Source: CAYNJG01 sp965216885 (GTDB lineage: Bacteria; Planctomycetota; Planctomycetia; Pirellulales; Pirellulaceae). From it: a DNA stretch of 64,000 nucleotides. Position numbers and translations under genes: made by a program. The DNA lies in assembly GCA_965216885.1 (NCBI GenBank), contig OZ244209.1:4960001-5024000 (forward strand), in the 5' to 3' direction. Below the pieces are notes generated by a model that made no database searches, was not told the origin of the DNA, and worked only from the letters and a program-made list of their open reading frames with translations. Below, piece after piece: positions 28,241 to 35,921 of this stretch; the first letter of the stretch is position 1, and the number at the start of each line of letters is the position of its first letter.

Positions 28241-28653
28241 GTATTGATAGTTGAGGAGCGGACCATTAGTTGCTGAACACTGAAGAGGGTGTCACTTTGG
28301 GCAAGAATACCCGACGGAAATACTCTTGAGTCGGTAGGACCTACGGAGAGACCATCTATGGACGAATCTATTCTTTTGCGCAGAATGGAACAAGTTTCGT
28401 CATCGGATGCAGACGCCGTTTTTCGCGAATACGTTCGCGCTTGTGTTCGCGAGACGCTGACGGATGCCGTGGGGGCAAATGTGGCCGGGGCGACACTTAC
28501 GTCCCCGTAGTAGCCCGGGGCTAGTCTGACTTGAAGTACAACGAGAGAAGCTGTTGGACCCTCGGGTTCGCAAGTGATTCTCAGATGATTCCGGCGAGGA
28601 AGTGACTCTGGCCGCCAACAATCCTAACGAACAGAGGTCTACGCCCTCGCCCA
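28241..28653. other. Gap in the second cluster with a possible insertion-sequence remnant
   Basis: About 410 bases between the FkbM gene and the sulfotransferase, both on the minus strand. The only coding-like trace is a short plus-strand frame described separately (28358-28510). The rest shows no gene. Disruption of an otherwise tight operon suggests past insertion or decay. Confidence 0.45.
28358..28510 (+). pseudogene. Possible N-terminal fragment of an IS256-like transposase
   Basis: Starting at the ATG at 28358 the frame reads 'MDESILLRRMEQVSSSDADA' and continues 'VFREYVRACVRETLTDA' before a stop at 28508-28510. The pattern of a short leucine/arginine start, 'SSSDADAVFREYV' and 'VRETL' recalls the beginning of IS256-type transposases in planctomycetes, from memory and unverified. 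Nothing resembling the rest of a transposase (DDE motif) follows. It is antisense to the cluster. A chance frame cannot be excluded. Confidence 0.3.
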
Positions 28654-29334
28654 TCACGAGAGCGGGTCACACTTTACTAACCTTTTGCGAAACCGCTCCA
28701 TCGCGTCGGCAAGCTCCGCCTCAATTGCATCTAGCTCCCGCTTACTCAACGCGGCATCAAGGGACACCTTGTTGGAAACATGATCGGGGTGCAGCTGGGT
28801 TACTGGGTCGACCTTCTTGCCCACAGGCCGCATTCCGGATTTCATGCTATCAAGTATCCTGTCCACATGATGCTCTCGTATGTCGATCTCCAATGCAGCG
28901 GCGTGCATTCGCACTGCCCAATCGGGCCGTCCAACCAGATCTTCGTAGTCGAAGACGAACAATGAATGGCCGGACTTCACAAATTGATCGTAGGAGCGCA
29001 AGGACTTGAATATCTCGTCGACAATCTCACTGCAGCTATAGCCGAATTTGACTCGAGCTGACCGAGCCACGTCGCCCAATTCCCTGTAGGTCGCGAAACA
29101 GCAACGTGGGCGGACGAAACCACATAAGAAGGGAACCTTGTGCATCTTCACTACGTGCCATGCAGAATCCAGCGACCACAATTTAAGCCGGAGAACGTTC
29201 GCCAAGGCGCGCTTGCGGGTATAAAATCCATGCGAGAACAAAGGGAAATCTGAACAAACGGTGACCGTGTTCTGCAGGAGGTTGTGCTGTAGAGTGGAGC
29301 CAGACCGGATCATCCCCACGTTGAGAACTAGCAC
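28654..29334 (-). CDS. Sulfotransferase-like protein
   Basis: 226 residues from a GTG start. 'LVLNVGMIRSGSTLQHNLL' has the P-loop form GMIRSGST (7-14) used to bind the 5'-phosphosulfate of PAPS. 'FATYRELGDVARS' lies where the 3'-phosphate motif R-x-x-x-D-x-x-x-S is expected. It is shorter and more divergent than the other two sulfotransferases of the region, so the substrate is uncertain. It overlaps the upstream flippase stop by 7 bases, tying it to the second cluster. Sulfation of the second polymer is inferred. Confidence 0.65.
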   Translation of the reverse strand: MLVLNVGMIRSGSTLQHNLLQNTVTVCSDFPLFSHGFYTRKRALANVLRLKLWSLDSAWHVVKMHKVPFLCGFVRPRCCFATYRELGDVARSARVKFGYSCSEIVDEIFKSLRSYDQFVKSGHSLFVFDYEDLVGRPDWAVRMHAAALEIDIREHHVDRILDSMKSGMRPVGKKVDPVTQLHPDHVSNKVSLDAALSKRELDAIEAELADAMERFRKRLVKCDPLS

Positions 29335-30623
29335 GCTGCCTCCTTACCTATCGCTAAAATACTTACGTCTCGAATGCGAAAGAAGGAAACAATCCCCATC
29401 CTGCGAAACAGGAAGCTGGCATTCAACACACGTGCGATTGACCAGGCAAAAAGCCAAACCAGGGCGACCACCACTACGCCTCCGCCGGCTTGGTACATAC
29501 ATAGAGCGCCAATCAAGAAAATGATCAACCCAATGGTGTGCGAAACCAAAGCATCGCCCGGTCGACCGGTAACTACCAGGATCTGATCGACCGGCCCGCT
29601 CCAGGCGGCGAGGACCAAACCCAATCCCTGAATCGCAAGAATCAAGCGGTATCCTTCAGCCGTGTCGCCAAACAACATGAATGCGACCGGCTCCGCAGCC
29701 AGCAGTAGCGCAAGCGTGGCCACCGTCACGGTAGTACACAGCATTCCCGATATACGCAGTACCTTTGCAATCTCAGTTCCTTCACCTTCAGCAAACAGAT
29801 AGGGAACCGACGAACAACTCCCCGCACAAATCATCACCTGCAACATCAGAATGCCTTCGATAAATCGCTGTGCGACAAGATAACCCGCAATTTCTGCTGG
29901 TTGCCAAAGCCACCAAAGCAGCAGCGGCGGTGACTTGAATAACAACGTCCCAGCCATTCCGGCCAGCATCAACGGCAGGGAACTCAACAGCGACTCAATC
30001 ACGAACTTCAGGGCATCAACATAATGCCCTTGGTATCGGGACGACTCCGAAATAGCGATGAACGCGACGACTGTGAGATTCACCAACTGAGCAACACACA
30101 TGACAATCATGAGCTGCGGCAAAATCAACTCGCCGGGCTGGAAACAAAGATTTATCCCCAACAATGCCAACAGGGAAGAAAAGGCGGCAGACTGATTGCC
30201 GCCATGAAAACTGGACAGCGCTATTCTTTGAAAACCACGCAGCGCGGATGCACACACCGTAGCGCAGGCTGCCATGCAGGCCCATGACGCAAACAGCAGC
30301 GTTGTTGCGACAGTCCCCCCCAGCAGCAGAGCCCCAACTGGAATAGCAACGAATACCGACGCAACAGCTACCAGCGCACCAAGCACAATTAACTGCCTCG
30401 CCCCCAGGTCAAGTGAGGAGGCTCGCTTAAACGCCAGCACATCGATCCCCATCACCGCGAACGAGTTGGAAACTCCGACCGCTGTCCAACAAACGGCGAA
30501 TTCAGCAAAAAGAGTTTCGTCATGCTGCGAACTACACTTTGCCAGAACCATCAGTCCGGCAGCAAGCCCGACCACCTTCACACACACGGAAATTCCGGCG
30601 CGCTGCACCGACTTGTCGAGCAT
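29328..30623 (-). CDS. Polysaccharide flippase-like membrane protein (Wzx-type), copy 2
   Basis: 431 residues from the ATG at 30623 (a longer frame to 30692 adds a basic stretch without family features). About 12 hydrophobic segments; 'AGISVCVKVVGLAAGLMVLA' at the start and 'LLLWWLWQPAEIAGYLVAQR' in the middle fit the MVF/MATE flippase layout, where an 'xxAGxYxxAxR' motif is common. 'GLGLVLAAWSGPVDQILVVT' is a further match in style. It would flip the second cluster's lipid-linked repeat unit. It is co-translated with the sulfotransferase (7-base overlap). Confidence 0.75.
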   Translation of the reverse strand: MLDKSVQRAGISVCVKVVGLAAGLMVLAKCSSQHDETLFAEFAVCWTAVGVSNSFAVMGIDVLAFKRASSLDLGARQLIVLGALVAVASVFVAIPVGALLLGGTVATTLLFASWACMAACATVCASALRGFQRIALSSFHGGNQSAAFSSLLALLGINLCFQPGELILPQLMIVMCVAQLVNLTVVAFIAISESSRYQGHYVDALKFVIESLLSSLPLMLAGMAGTLLFKSPPLLLWWLWQPAEIAGYLVAQRFIEGILMLQVMICAGSCSSVPYLFAEGEGTEIAKVLRISGMLCTTVTVATLALLLAAEPVAFMLFGDTAEGYRLILAIQGLGLVLAAWSGPVDQILVVTGRPGDALVSHTIGLIIFLIGALCMYQAGGGVVVVALVWLFAWSIARVLNASFLFRRMGIVSFFRIRDVSILAIGKEAAC

Positions 30624-30822
30624 CACGCGGGGTCGTCCACGCGGCCTATACCGCAAGGGTCGGCAAATCGTCCGCGAAAAGCCAAACGGCAAATGCGGCA
30701 GAATTCGCCGTCAACAATGCGAAGTGCAGGTTCGACCCAGAAAGCAGTCAAAACGGACTCTTCCAAATGAATACGATCGGATTCACGGCAATCCATACAT
30801 CACGAACGATAGAAACCACGTC

Positions 30823-31584
30823 TTACCGCCACCCCTGGAGTGCGCGACACGCCAACATTCGAGAGATGGCTGAAACTCCGCAGCGTAACGTCGCTGCCGT
30901 CGCACGAAACCTGCCGGCTTGGGTCACTTCTTTTTCAACCGCCCAGTGCTCACGCAATCCTTGCCATACACCGGAAGTCGACGACGATACTCCGCCGTCG
31001 TAGAACTTTGCAATCGGAAATCCACAATACACTTCAGGAATGCCCTGGGACTTCAATCGGCGGTACAACTCAAAGTCTCCTTTGATCCTGAATCGAATAT
31101 CATAGCCGGCTCCCAGGTTCTGCACGGGCCATAATATCGCCTGGTGCGAAGTAGGCATCGTGTACCACTCTTTTCCGGAGGACCACGTTCTTACAATTGA
31201 ACTACCACCAACACAGAAATAGTAGTCTCCACAAACGAGGGTAGAACGACGGCTTTTCAGACACACGAAGTCGTCAAGCTGTGAAATCACATTCGCGTCT
31301 GCGAGGACATCACCCGCATTTAGAAAAAGAACATGAGATCGTGTGCAAAAACCAAGGCCTCTGTTCATCGCATCATAAATGCCTCGGTCAACACCCGATG
31401 TTCCAATAGCGAGTCCAGTTTCAAACAGACTGCCACACAGTTCGGCGGTACCGTCCGAGGACGCGCCATCAATGACGACCCACTCGAATTCATCGCTCGA
31501 TTGTTGGCGAATTGATGCCCACGTTGCTTCGAGCCCGGAGCGGTCGTTTCGCACGACCGAAATGATGCTAACGCCGGGTTTCAC
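30823..31584 (-). CDS. GT2-family glycosyltransferase
   Basis: 253 residues from a GTG start. 'GVSIISVVRNDRSGLEATW' and 'FEWVVIDGASSDGTAEL' are the GT-A nucleotide-binding start. 'DRGIYDAMNRGLGFCTRSHV' and 'LFLNAGDVLAD' (metal site, GD in place of DxD) resemble WcaA/WcaE-like colanic acid transferases, where 'D.GIYDAMN.G...A.G.....LN.GD' is the rule. No membrane segment. It overlaps the upstream polymerase by 17 bases and is followed by a 200-base gap before the flippase. Sugar donor unknown. Confidence 0.87.
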   Translation of the reverse strand: MKPGVSIISVVRNDRSGLEATWASIRQQSSDEFEWVVIDGASSDGTAELCGSLFETGLAIGTSGVDRGIYDAMNRGLGFCTRSHVLFLNAGDVLADANVISQLDDFVCLKSRRSTLVCGDYYFCVGGSSIVRTWSSGKEWYTMPTSHQAILWPVQNLGAGYDIRFRIKGDFELYRRLKSQGIPEVYCGFPIAKFYDGGVSSSTSGVWQGLREHWAVEKEVTQAGRFRATAATLRCGVSAISRMLACRALQGWR

Positions 31585-32995
31585 ATTCAGTACCCCGACA
31601 CATCAAAATACAACAAGTGACCATGCAAATCATCTCAGGCGCCCACAGCCTGCCGGATTGAGAAAATGCCAGTAGCAAAACCACAGCGATTGGGGCATCA
31701 CGTTTACCCTTGATCACTCCGATGAACACGTAGGCAACAATCAACGCACAACCCATCAGCCCTGGCACACCGAAGTGGTACCCAACAACACCAAAACTAT
31801 TGTGGATCAGACCTCGCTCAATCTCGTCGCTCCAAACCTCCGCATAGGGGCGATCGGCGGCAAACTGCCTATGCCCCAACGGATAGCCCAAGGGATGCAC
31901 CGGAATCGAATCTACAATCAATTTCGTCGGAAAGACCACGCGAGCGAATATCGAGGACGCCGGATTTGTCATTTCCTGAGAGAACCGCTCGCCGAGGCCG
32001 GGCACCAACAGAAACGCAACGATCAGCGAAGCGGCACAAAGGTTTACCGCGACAGCTTTCAATAGCCCCGACCTGGCGTTCCCGGCGCGACCGACGCCAT
32101 ATACCAGTAGCAGCACGATCAAATTCACAAACGCACTGATCGAAAAACTCGCCAATGCGCCGCATACACACAGAATCACCTTCAGGGATCGCCGATGACC
32201 AGGCTTTTCCAGCGAAGTTGTCACGGCACAAACCAGAGGCAGAAACCAGCCCACGATGGAAGGCTCGCTATAGATGGCGTTGGTACGCAGGATTGTTCGA
32301 GGTAACGGGTGAAATAACTCGCCATTAAACAATGGACTTAGTGGCCCAAACGGATTCTGGAGGGCCAAACTGCCAAACAGATTCATACTGACGGATTGGA
32401 CTATGGCGAGCACTCCAATTCCCGCGGAGATTGCTGAGAGGTGTGGCACCCACCTGCCGCAATAAGCCGAAATGCCTTTCAGCGGGACATTCAGACTGAC
32501 GAATGTCGCAATGCACAAGAGACAGAATTGAACATAACTTCGCCCAAATTCGATTACATCAACCCGGACGGACAGGAACATCAACGGGTAGGCAAGGCAA
32601 ACAATCAACACAGCCAGGTGCGACGACCTGGCGGAGTTGATTGAAAAAATTGCCAGCGTTACTGCGAAAGTCAGTAACAACGCGACATTTAGGTCCAGCC
32701 CAAACACACGGCCAACGCGAATTTGAAAAAACGGCAACAGCACGGCCGCCAGACCGATAATGACTTTGTTGTAGTTCAGTCCCGACATTGTCCGTAGATT
32801 GTGTCCATGAGCGATCATTTGGGCACCTGCCCTCTGATGGGCAGGAAGTCCAAGTGCGACGTTTGCACTCCTCTGTGGATCTGCGACGGACACGCTTTCC
32901 ATTCGTTGACCTGTGGCATTCCTCTCTCGCAGTTTTTCCTTGCTCCGCAGAGAGGCCACCCGTAGTGGGATATCGCGACGGATGTACCTACCCAT
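31568..32995 (-). CDS. O-antigen polymerase/ligase-like membrane protein (second cluster)
   Basis: Up to 475 residues with about 11 hydrophobic segments starting at the 'IGLAAVLLPFFQIRVG' stretch. A loop (about 375-420) has 'HPLGYPLGHRQFAADRPYAE' and 'GLIHNSFGVVGYHFGVPGL', which fit Wzy/O-antigen ligase topology. The start is uncertain: ATGs at 32995, 32902, 32818 and 32788 are all in frame, and those at 32902 and 32818 have AGGT-type sites upstream. The residues before the first membrane segment look non-conserved, so a shorter protein is likely. It is the polymer-forming enzyme of the second cluster (inference). Confidence 0.72.
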   Translation of the reverse strand: MGRYIRRDIPLRVASLRSKEKLRERNATGQRMESVSVADPQRSANVALGLPAHQRAGAQMIAHGHNLRTMSGLNYNKVIIGLAAVLLPFFQIRVGRVFGLDLNVALLLTFAVTLAIFSINSARSSHLAVLIVCLAYPLMFLSVRVDVIEFGRSYVQFCLLCIATFVSLNVPLKGISAYCGRWVPHLSAISAGIGVLAIVQSVSMNLFGSLALQNPFGPLSPLFNGELFHPLPRTILRTNAIYSEPSIVGWFLPLVCAVTTSLEKPGHRRSLKVILCVCGALASFSISAFVNLIVLLLVYGVGRAGNARSGLLKAVAVNLCAASLIVAFLLVPGLGERFSQEMTNPASSIFARVVFPTKLIVDSIPVHPLGYPLGHRQFAADRPYAEVWSDEIERGLIHNSFGVVGYHFGVPGLMGCALIVAYVFIGVIKGKRDAPIAVVLLLAFSQSGRLWAPEMICMVTCCILMCRGTECETRR

Positions 32996-33170
32996 GAGTT
33001 TTTACCCAGACCAGGAAGTTTGGCAGCTAAATCCGGTCTCATTCTTGATTGACTTCAACTATCTCCAGACTCCGTCCATGTGGGTTGCAGCGCCCCATAC
33101 ATATATTCAAAGTAAGTTTCTAGGTTGCACACGCCTCAAAGGGCATGCGGACTGATTCAAGACGCGACAA

Positions 33171-34466
33171 TTAATTCATCGATGCCAATCGGCCATCTGC
33201 GGTCGCGGATCTCTGATTCCTGACGTCACTACTGGCCCCCAAAGCAATTCGCTCATAACGTTCAATGCACGGCTGTCTTTGGTATTCTCGGGCGCGACGC
33301 AGACACGCTTCGCGCAGTTCCGGAATCTTACTCATCCCGGATTCGAACGCCTCACTCCATCGCCTCGATTCGGGCTCTACGTGGATGCCAATTCCATAAT
33401 CCAGTACTTCCCGGCCAAGAGGGCTATCTCGACCAGACACTGCAAATATTGGAGTCCCAACGGAGATGCAGGGGATCAACTTGCTTGGCATGAAACCGAA
33501 CCCGGAATTACTTTTTTCACACACCAAGAACATGTCGGCGTCAGCAAGTGCATCGACGAATTCACGACTTGGCAAAAACCCACCCAGTCGAAAACGGCTG
33601 TCTTTTGTCTGCCGCATCCAGGCATCTAGCCTCGCATATGCCGATCCAGCGCCGCGTATCTCCAGTGTGAAATCAAGGTCAATAGCCCGTAGCTCTTCAC
33701 AGACTTCAACCAGGCCCTGCTTTTCGCCGATGTTGCCACAGTAAAGCAGCTTGAATGGTGAACCGTTCGAATCGCTGGTCTCTACGACGGTACCCTCAAC
33801 GCACGACGCCAACTCGCCGACCAACCAGTTCGGACATAGCTCGACCTTTACGTCTGCCCCAACGATTTCCTTAAGTCGCCCAGCCATAACTGGGCTAATT
33901 GTGGAGATAACATCAGCCGAACGAAACGCATAAGTCTGCAGCCAGGTCGCCATCGCCATAAACAAACCGGGCTTGCTAATTCCGGCCGCCATCGAAGCGT
34001 CTGTCGGAATATCCTGAACGCTGATCCATACTCTTTCTTTCCTGAACAACTTTCTAAGAAGTGAAAAAAGCACGGACCCAAAAAGAGGACAGAAGCAGAG
34101 CACTACATCAGCTCGTTGTCCACGAAACAGACTCCGGCAGAGACTGAAACAGAACGAAAGCTCAAACAACAAACGCTGCACCAGACGCTTGGGATCGCGG
34201 GGAACGTACAGCCAATGTCGATAGAGCGTTACACCATTCAAGTTCTCCTCGCGTACCCTCACGATGGACGATTGCGGCGACTTCCGCTTCCACTCCGGGT
34301 AGTAGGGCTCTGCCGCATACACGCTTACGGTATGCCCAAGCTCGACCAGCCCCTCGGCCAAGTCCGTAAACTGCGCGGCGCCGCCACAAAAATCTGGCGA
34401 GTAGAGATTGGTGACGAGCAGAAACCGCAGGGAACCGGGAATATCAGTAGATGCACCAGCAGACAC
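33171..34466 (-). CDS. GT4 glycosyltransferase (WcaI/WbuB-like)
   Basis: 431 residues from a GTG that directly follows the sugar-transferase stop (zero spacing). 'FLLVTNLYSPDFCGGAAQFT' and 'LAEGLVELGHTVSVYAAEPY' are the N-terminal GT-B pattern of WbuB/WcaI-like enzymes. 'WISVQDIPTDASMAAGI' matches the 'VQD.FP..A...G' motif of that subgroup. 'LLYCGNIGEKQGL' and 'FVDALADADMFLVCEK' mark the donor domain, and 'GFMPSKLIPCISVGTPIFAV' carries the late 'PSK...ASG.P' motif. It probably adds the second sugar to the primed lipid; WbuB transfers N-acetyl-L-fucosamine in E. coli O26, but the donor here is unknown. Confidence 0.85.
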   Translation of the reverse strand: MSAGASTDIPGSLRFLLVTNLYSPDFCGGAAQFTDLAEGLVELGHTVSVYAAEPYYPEWKRKSPQSSIVRVREENLNGVTLYRHWLYVPRDPKRLVQRLLFELSFCFSLCRSLFRGQRADVVLCFCPLFGSVLFSLLRKLFRKERVWISVQDIPTDASMAAGISKPGLFMAMATWLQTYAFRSADVISTISPVMAGRLKEIVGADVKVELCPNWLVGELASCVEGTVVETSDSNGSPFKLLYCGNIGEKQGLVEVCEELRAIDLDFTLEIRGAGSAYARLDAWMRQTKDSRFRLGGFLPSREFVDALADADMFLVCEKSNSGFGFMPSKLIPCISVGTPIFAVSGRDSPLGREVLDYGIGIHVEPESRRWSEAFESGMSKIPELREACLRRAREYQRQPCIERYERIALGASSDVRNQRSATADGRLASMN

Positions 34467-35921
34467 CTAGAAACTCCCTTCCCGAAGAAGGACCGTCTTC
34501 GCCGTTCGCATGAGAATATAGACATCCAGCAGAAGCGACCAATTGGCGACGTAGTAAGTATCGTAGCCGACACGACACTCATAAGACGTGTTATTCCGAC
34601 CAGAAACCTGCCATAAACCAGTCAGTGCGGGCACGGAATGCAGATACAAGTTTAATGACATTTCACTCACTGACCGGTACGATGCGCCTTCGTAAACCGG
34701 GATCGGGCGAGGCCCAACAAGACTCATCTCGCCCATCAGTACGTTGAACAACTGAGGCAGCTCGTCGAGGCTCGACTGCCGGAGGAATCGGCCAATGCGA
34801 GTGACACGCGGATCGCTCCTTAACTTGTGATCGCTTTCCCATTCAACACGCATCGCAGGATTCGAATCGAGATACTCCTGCAGTACCGTATCTGCGTTCG
34901 GAATCATCGAACGAAACTTCCAAGCCTTGAAATGCCGCCCATTGAATCCAATTCGCTCCTGACCATAGAAAACGGGACCGGGTGAACTAAGTCGAACCAG
35001 ACCTGCCAGCAGCACAAACAAAGGGGCACCAAGAAACAATAGCGTCGAAGTTACAACCAGATCAAAAGCCCGCTTCAACAGTCGGCTGATGGGATTCAGG
35101 ACATCCGGTCGAATCTCAACACATGTTTCACCACCGAGCTCCGAAATGCTCGACTTAAGCGGCGGAATTTGATCGTTTCCACCAAACAGGTATACCGACC
35201 GATACGGGAGCAACGCGGGGTACCCAAGTGACGCCAGGACCGACCGGTCTCCGATCAAGCTCAATCCACTCGCGCTGGCATCCGAGACGGCTGACTCGAC
35301 GCCGTTGGAATCTACAGTAACCGGCCTAAGCCCCCTCTCGGGATGGTCACGCAGCATCCGAATAGCCGAGATAGTCGCTTCCGATTCAACGCTCCGGACC
35401 GGCACTCCCCACCAAGACCAGCCTGCCAATAGGCGACGGGAGGCCGCACGCGACAACGTAACCGCCCCCACAACCGACGGCATACCAACCAGGAACAGCA
35501 GGCCCGCAGCAACCGGACCGTACTGAAACGCAACAACAACTGCCGCGACGGCAAAAACCAATCGGGCCGCGTTCGCGATCCGAATAAACTCGGCAATCGG
35601 CGAAACCCCCACGCGATAGGTCCGCATGGCGACGAAGCCGAAAGTAATCGCGACCAGCATTGGTAGCGCCAAGCCAGAGAGGGCGTCGACCCCAAACCAA
35701 CCACCAACCTGAACCAGCACCGCCAAAGCCGCAACACTGGCCACCAGGTCCGACAGAACAAGTGGCGACCCAGTCAGCAATAGCGGCAAGTAGACATCAC
35801 GAACCTCGTGGATTCGCTGCCCTGAGCTGCGGCCTGGCGGCCCCGGCGAGCCCGAAACTGCATTTACAGGATCAAGTCGGCGGCGATGACTACTGGAGCA
35901 CTCAAGACTTACATTACTCAT
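34467..35921 (-). CDS. Polyprenyl-phosphate sugar-1-phosphate transferase (WbaP/ExoY-like), copy 2
   Basis: 484 residues from the ATG at 35921, which overlaps the kinase stop by 4 bases (ATGA), the same coupling as copy 1. Several N-terminal hydrophobic segments are followed by the catalytic domain: 'KRAFDLVVTSTLLFLGAPLF', 'GPVFYGQERIGFNGRHFKAW', 'KFRSMIPNAD', 'LRQSSLDELPQLFNVLMGE' and 'MSLVGPRPIP', then 'PALTGLWQVSGRN'. It primes the second repeat unit. The middle third differs strongly from copy 1 while the C-terminal 150 residues are very similar, so the pair shares an ancestor but is not recent. Confidence 0.9.
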   Translation of the reverse strand: MSNVSLECSSSHRRRLDPVNAVSGSPGPPGRSSGQRIHEVRDVYLPLLLTGSPLVLSDLVASVAALAVLVQVGGWFGVDALSGLALPMLVAITFGFVAMRTYRVGVSPIAEFIRIANAARLVFAVAAVVVAFQYGPVAAGLLFLVGMPSVVGAVTLSRAASRRLLAGWSWWGVPVRSVESEATISAIRMLRDHPERGLRPVTVDSNGVESAVSDASASGLSLIGDRSVLASLGYPALLPYRSVYLFGGNDQIPPLKSSISELGGETCVEIRPDVLNPISRLLKRAFDLVVTSTLLFLGAPLFVLLAGLVRLSSPGPVFYGQERIGFNGRHFKAWKFRSMIPNADTVLQEYLDSNPAMRVEWESDHKLRSDPRVTRIGRFLRQSSLDELPQLFNVLMGEMSLVGPRPIPVYEGASYRSVSEMSLNLYLHSVPALTGLWQVSGRNNTSYECRVGYDTYYVANWSLLLDVYILMRTAKTVLLREGSF

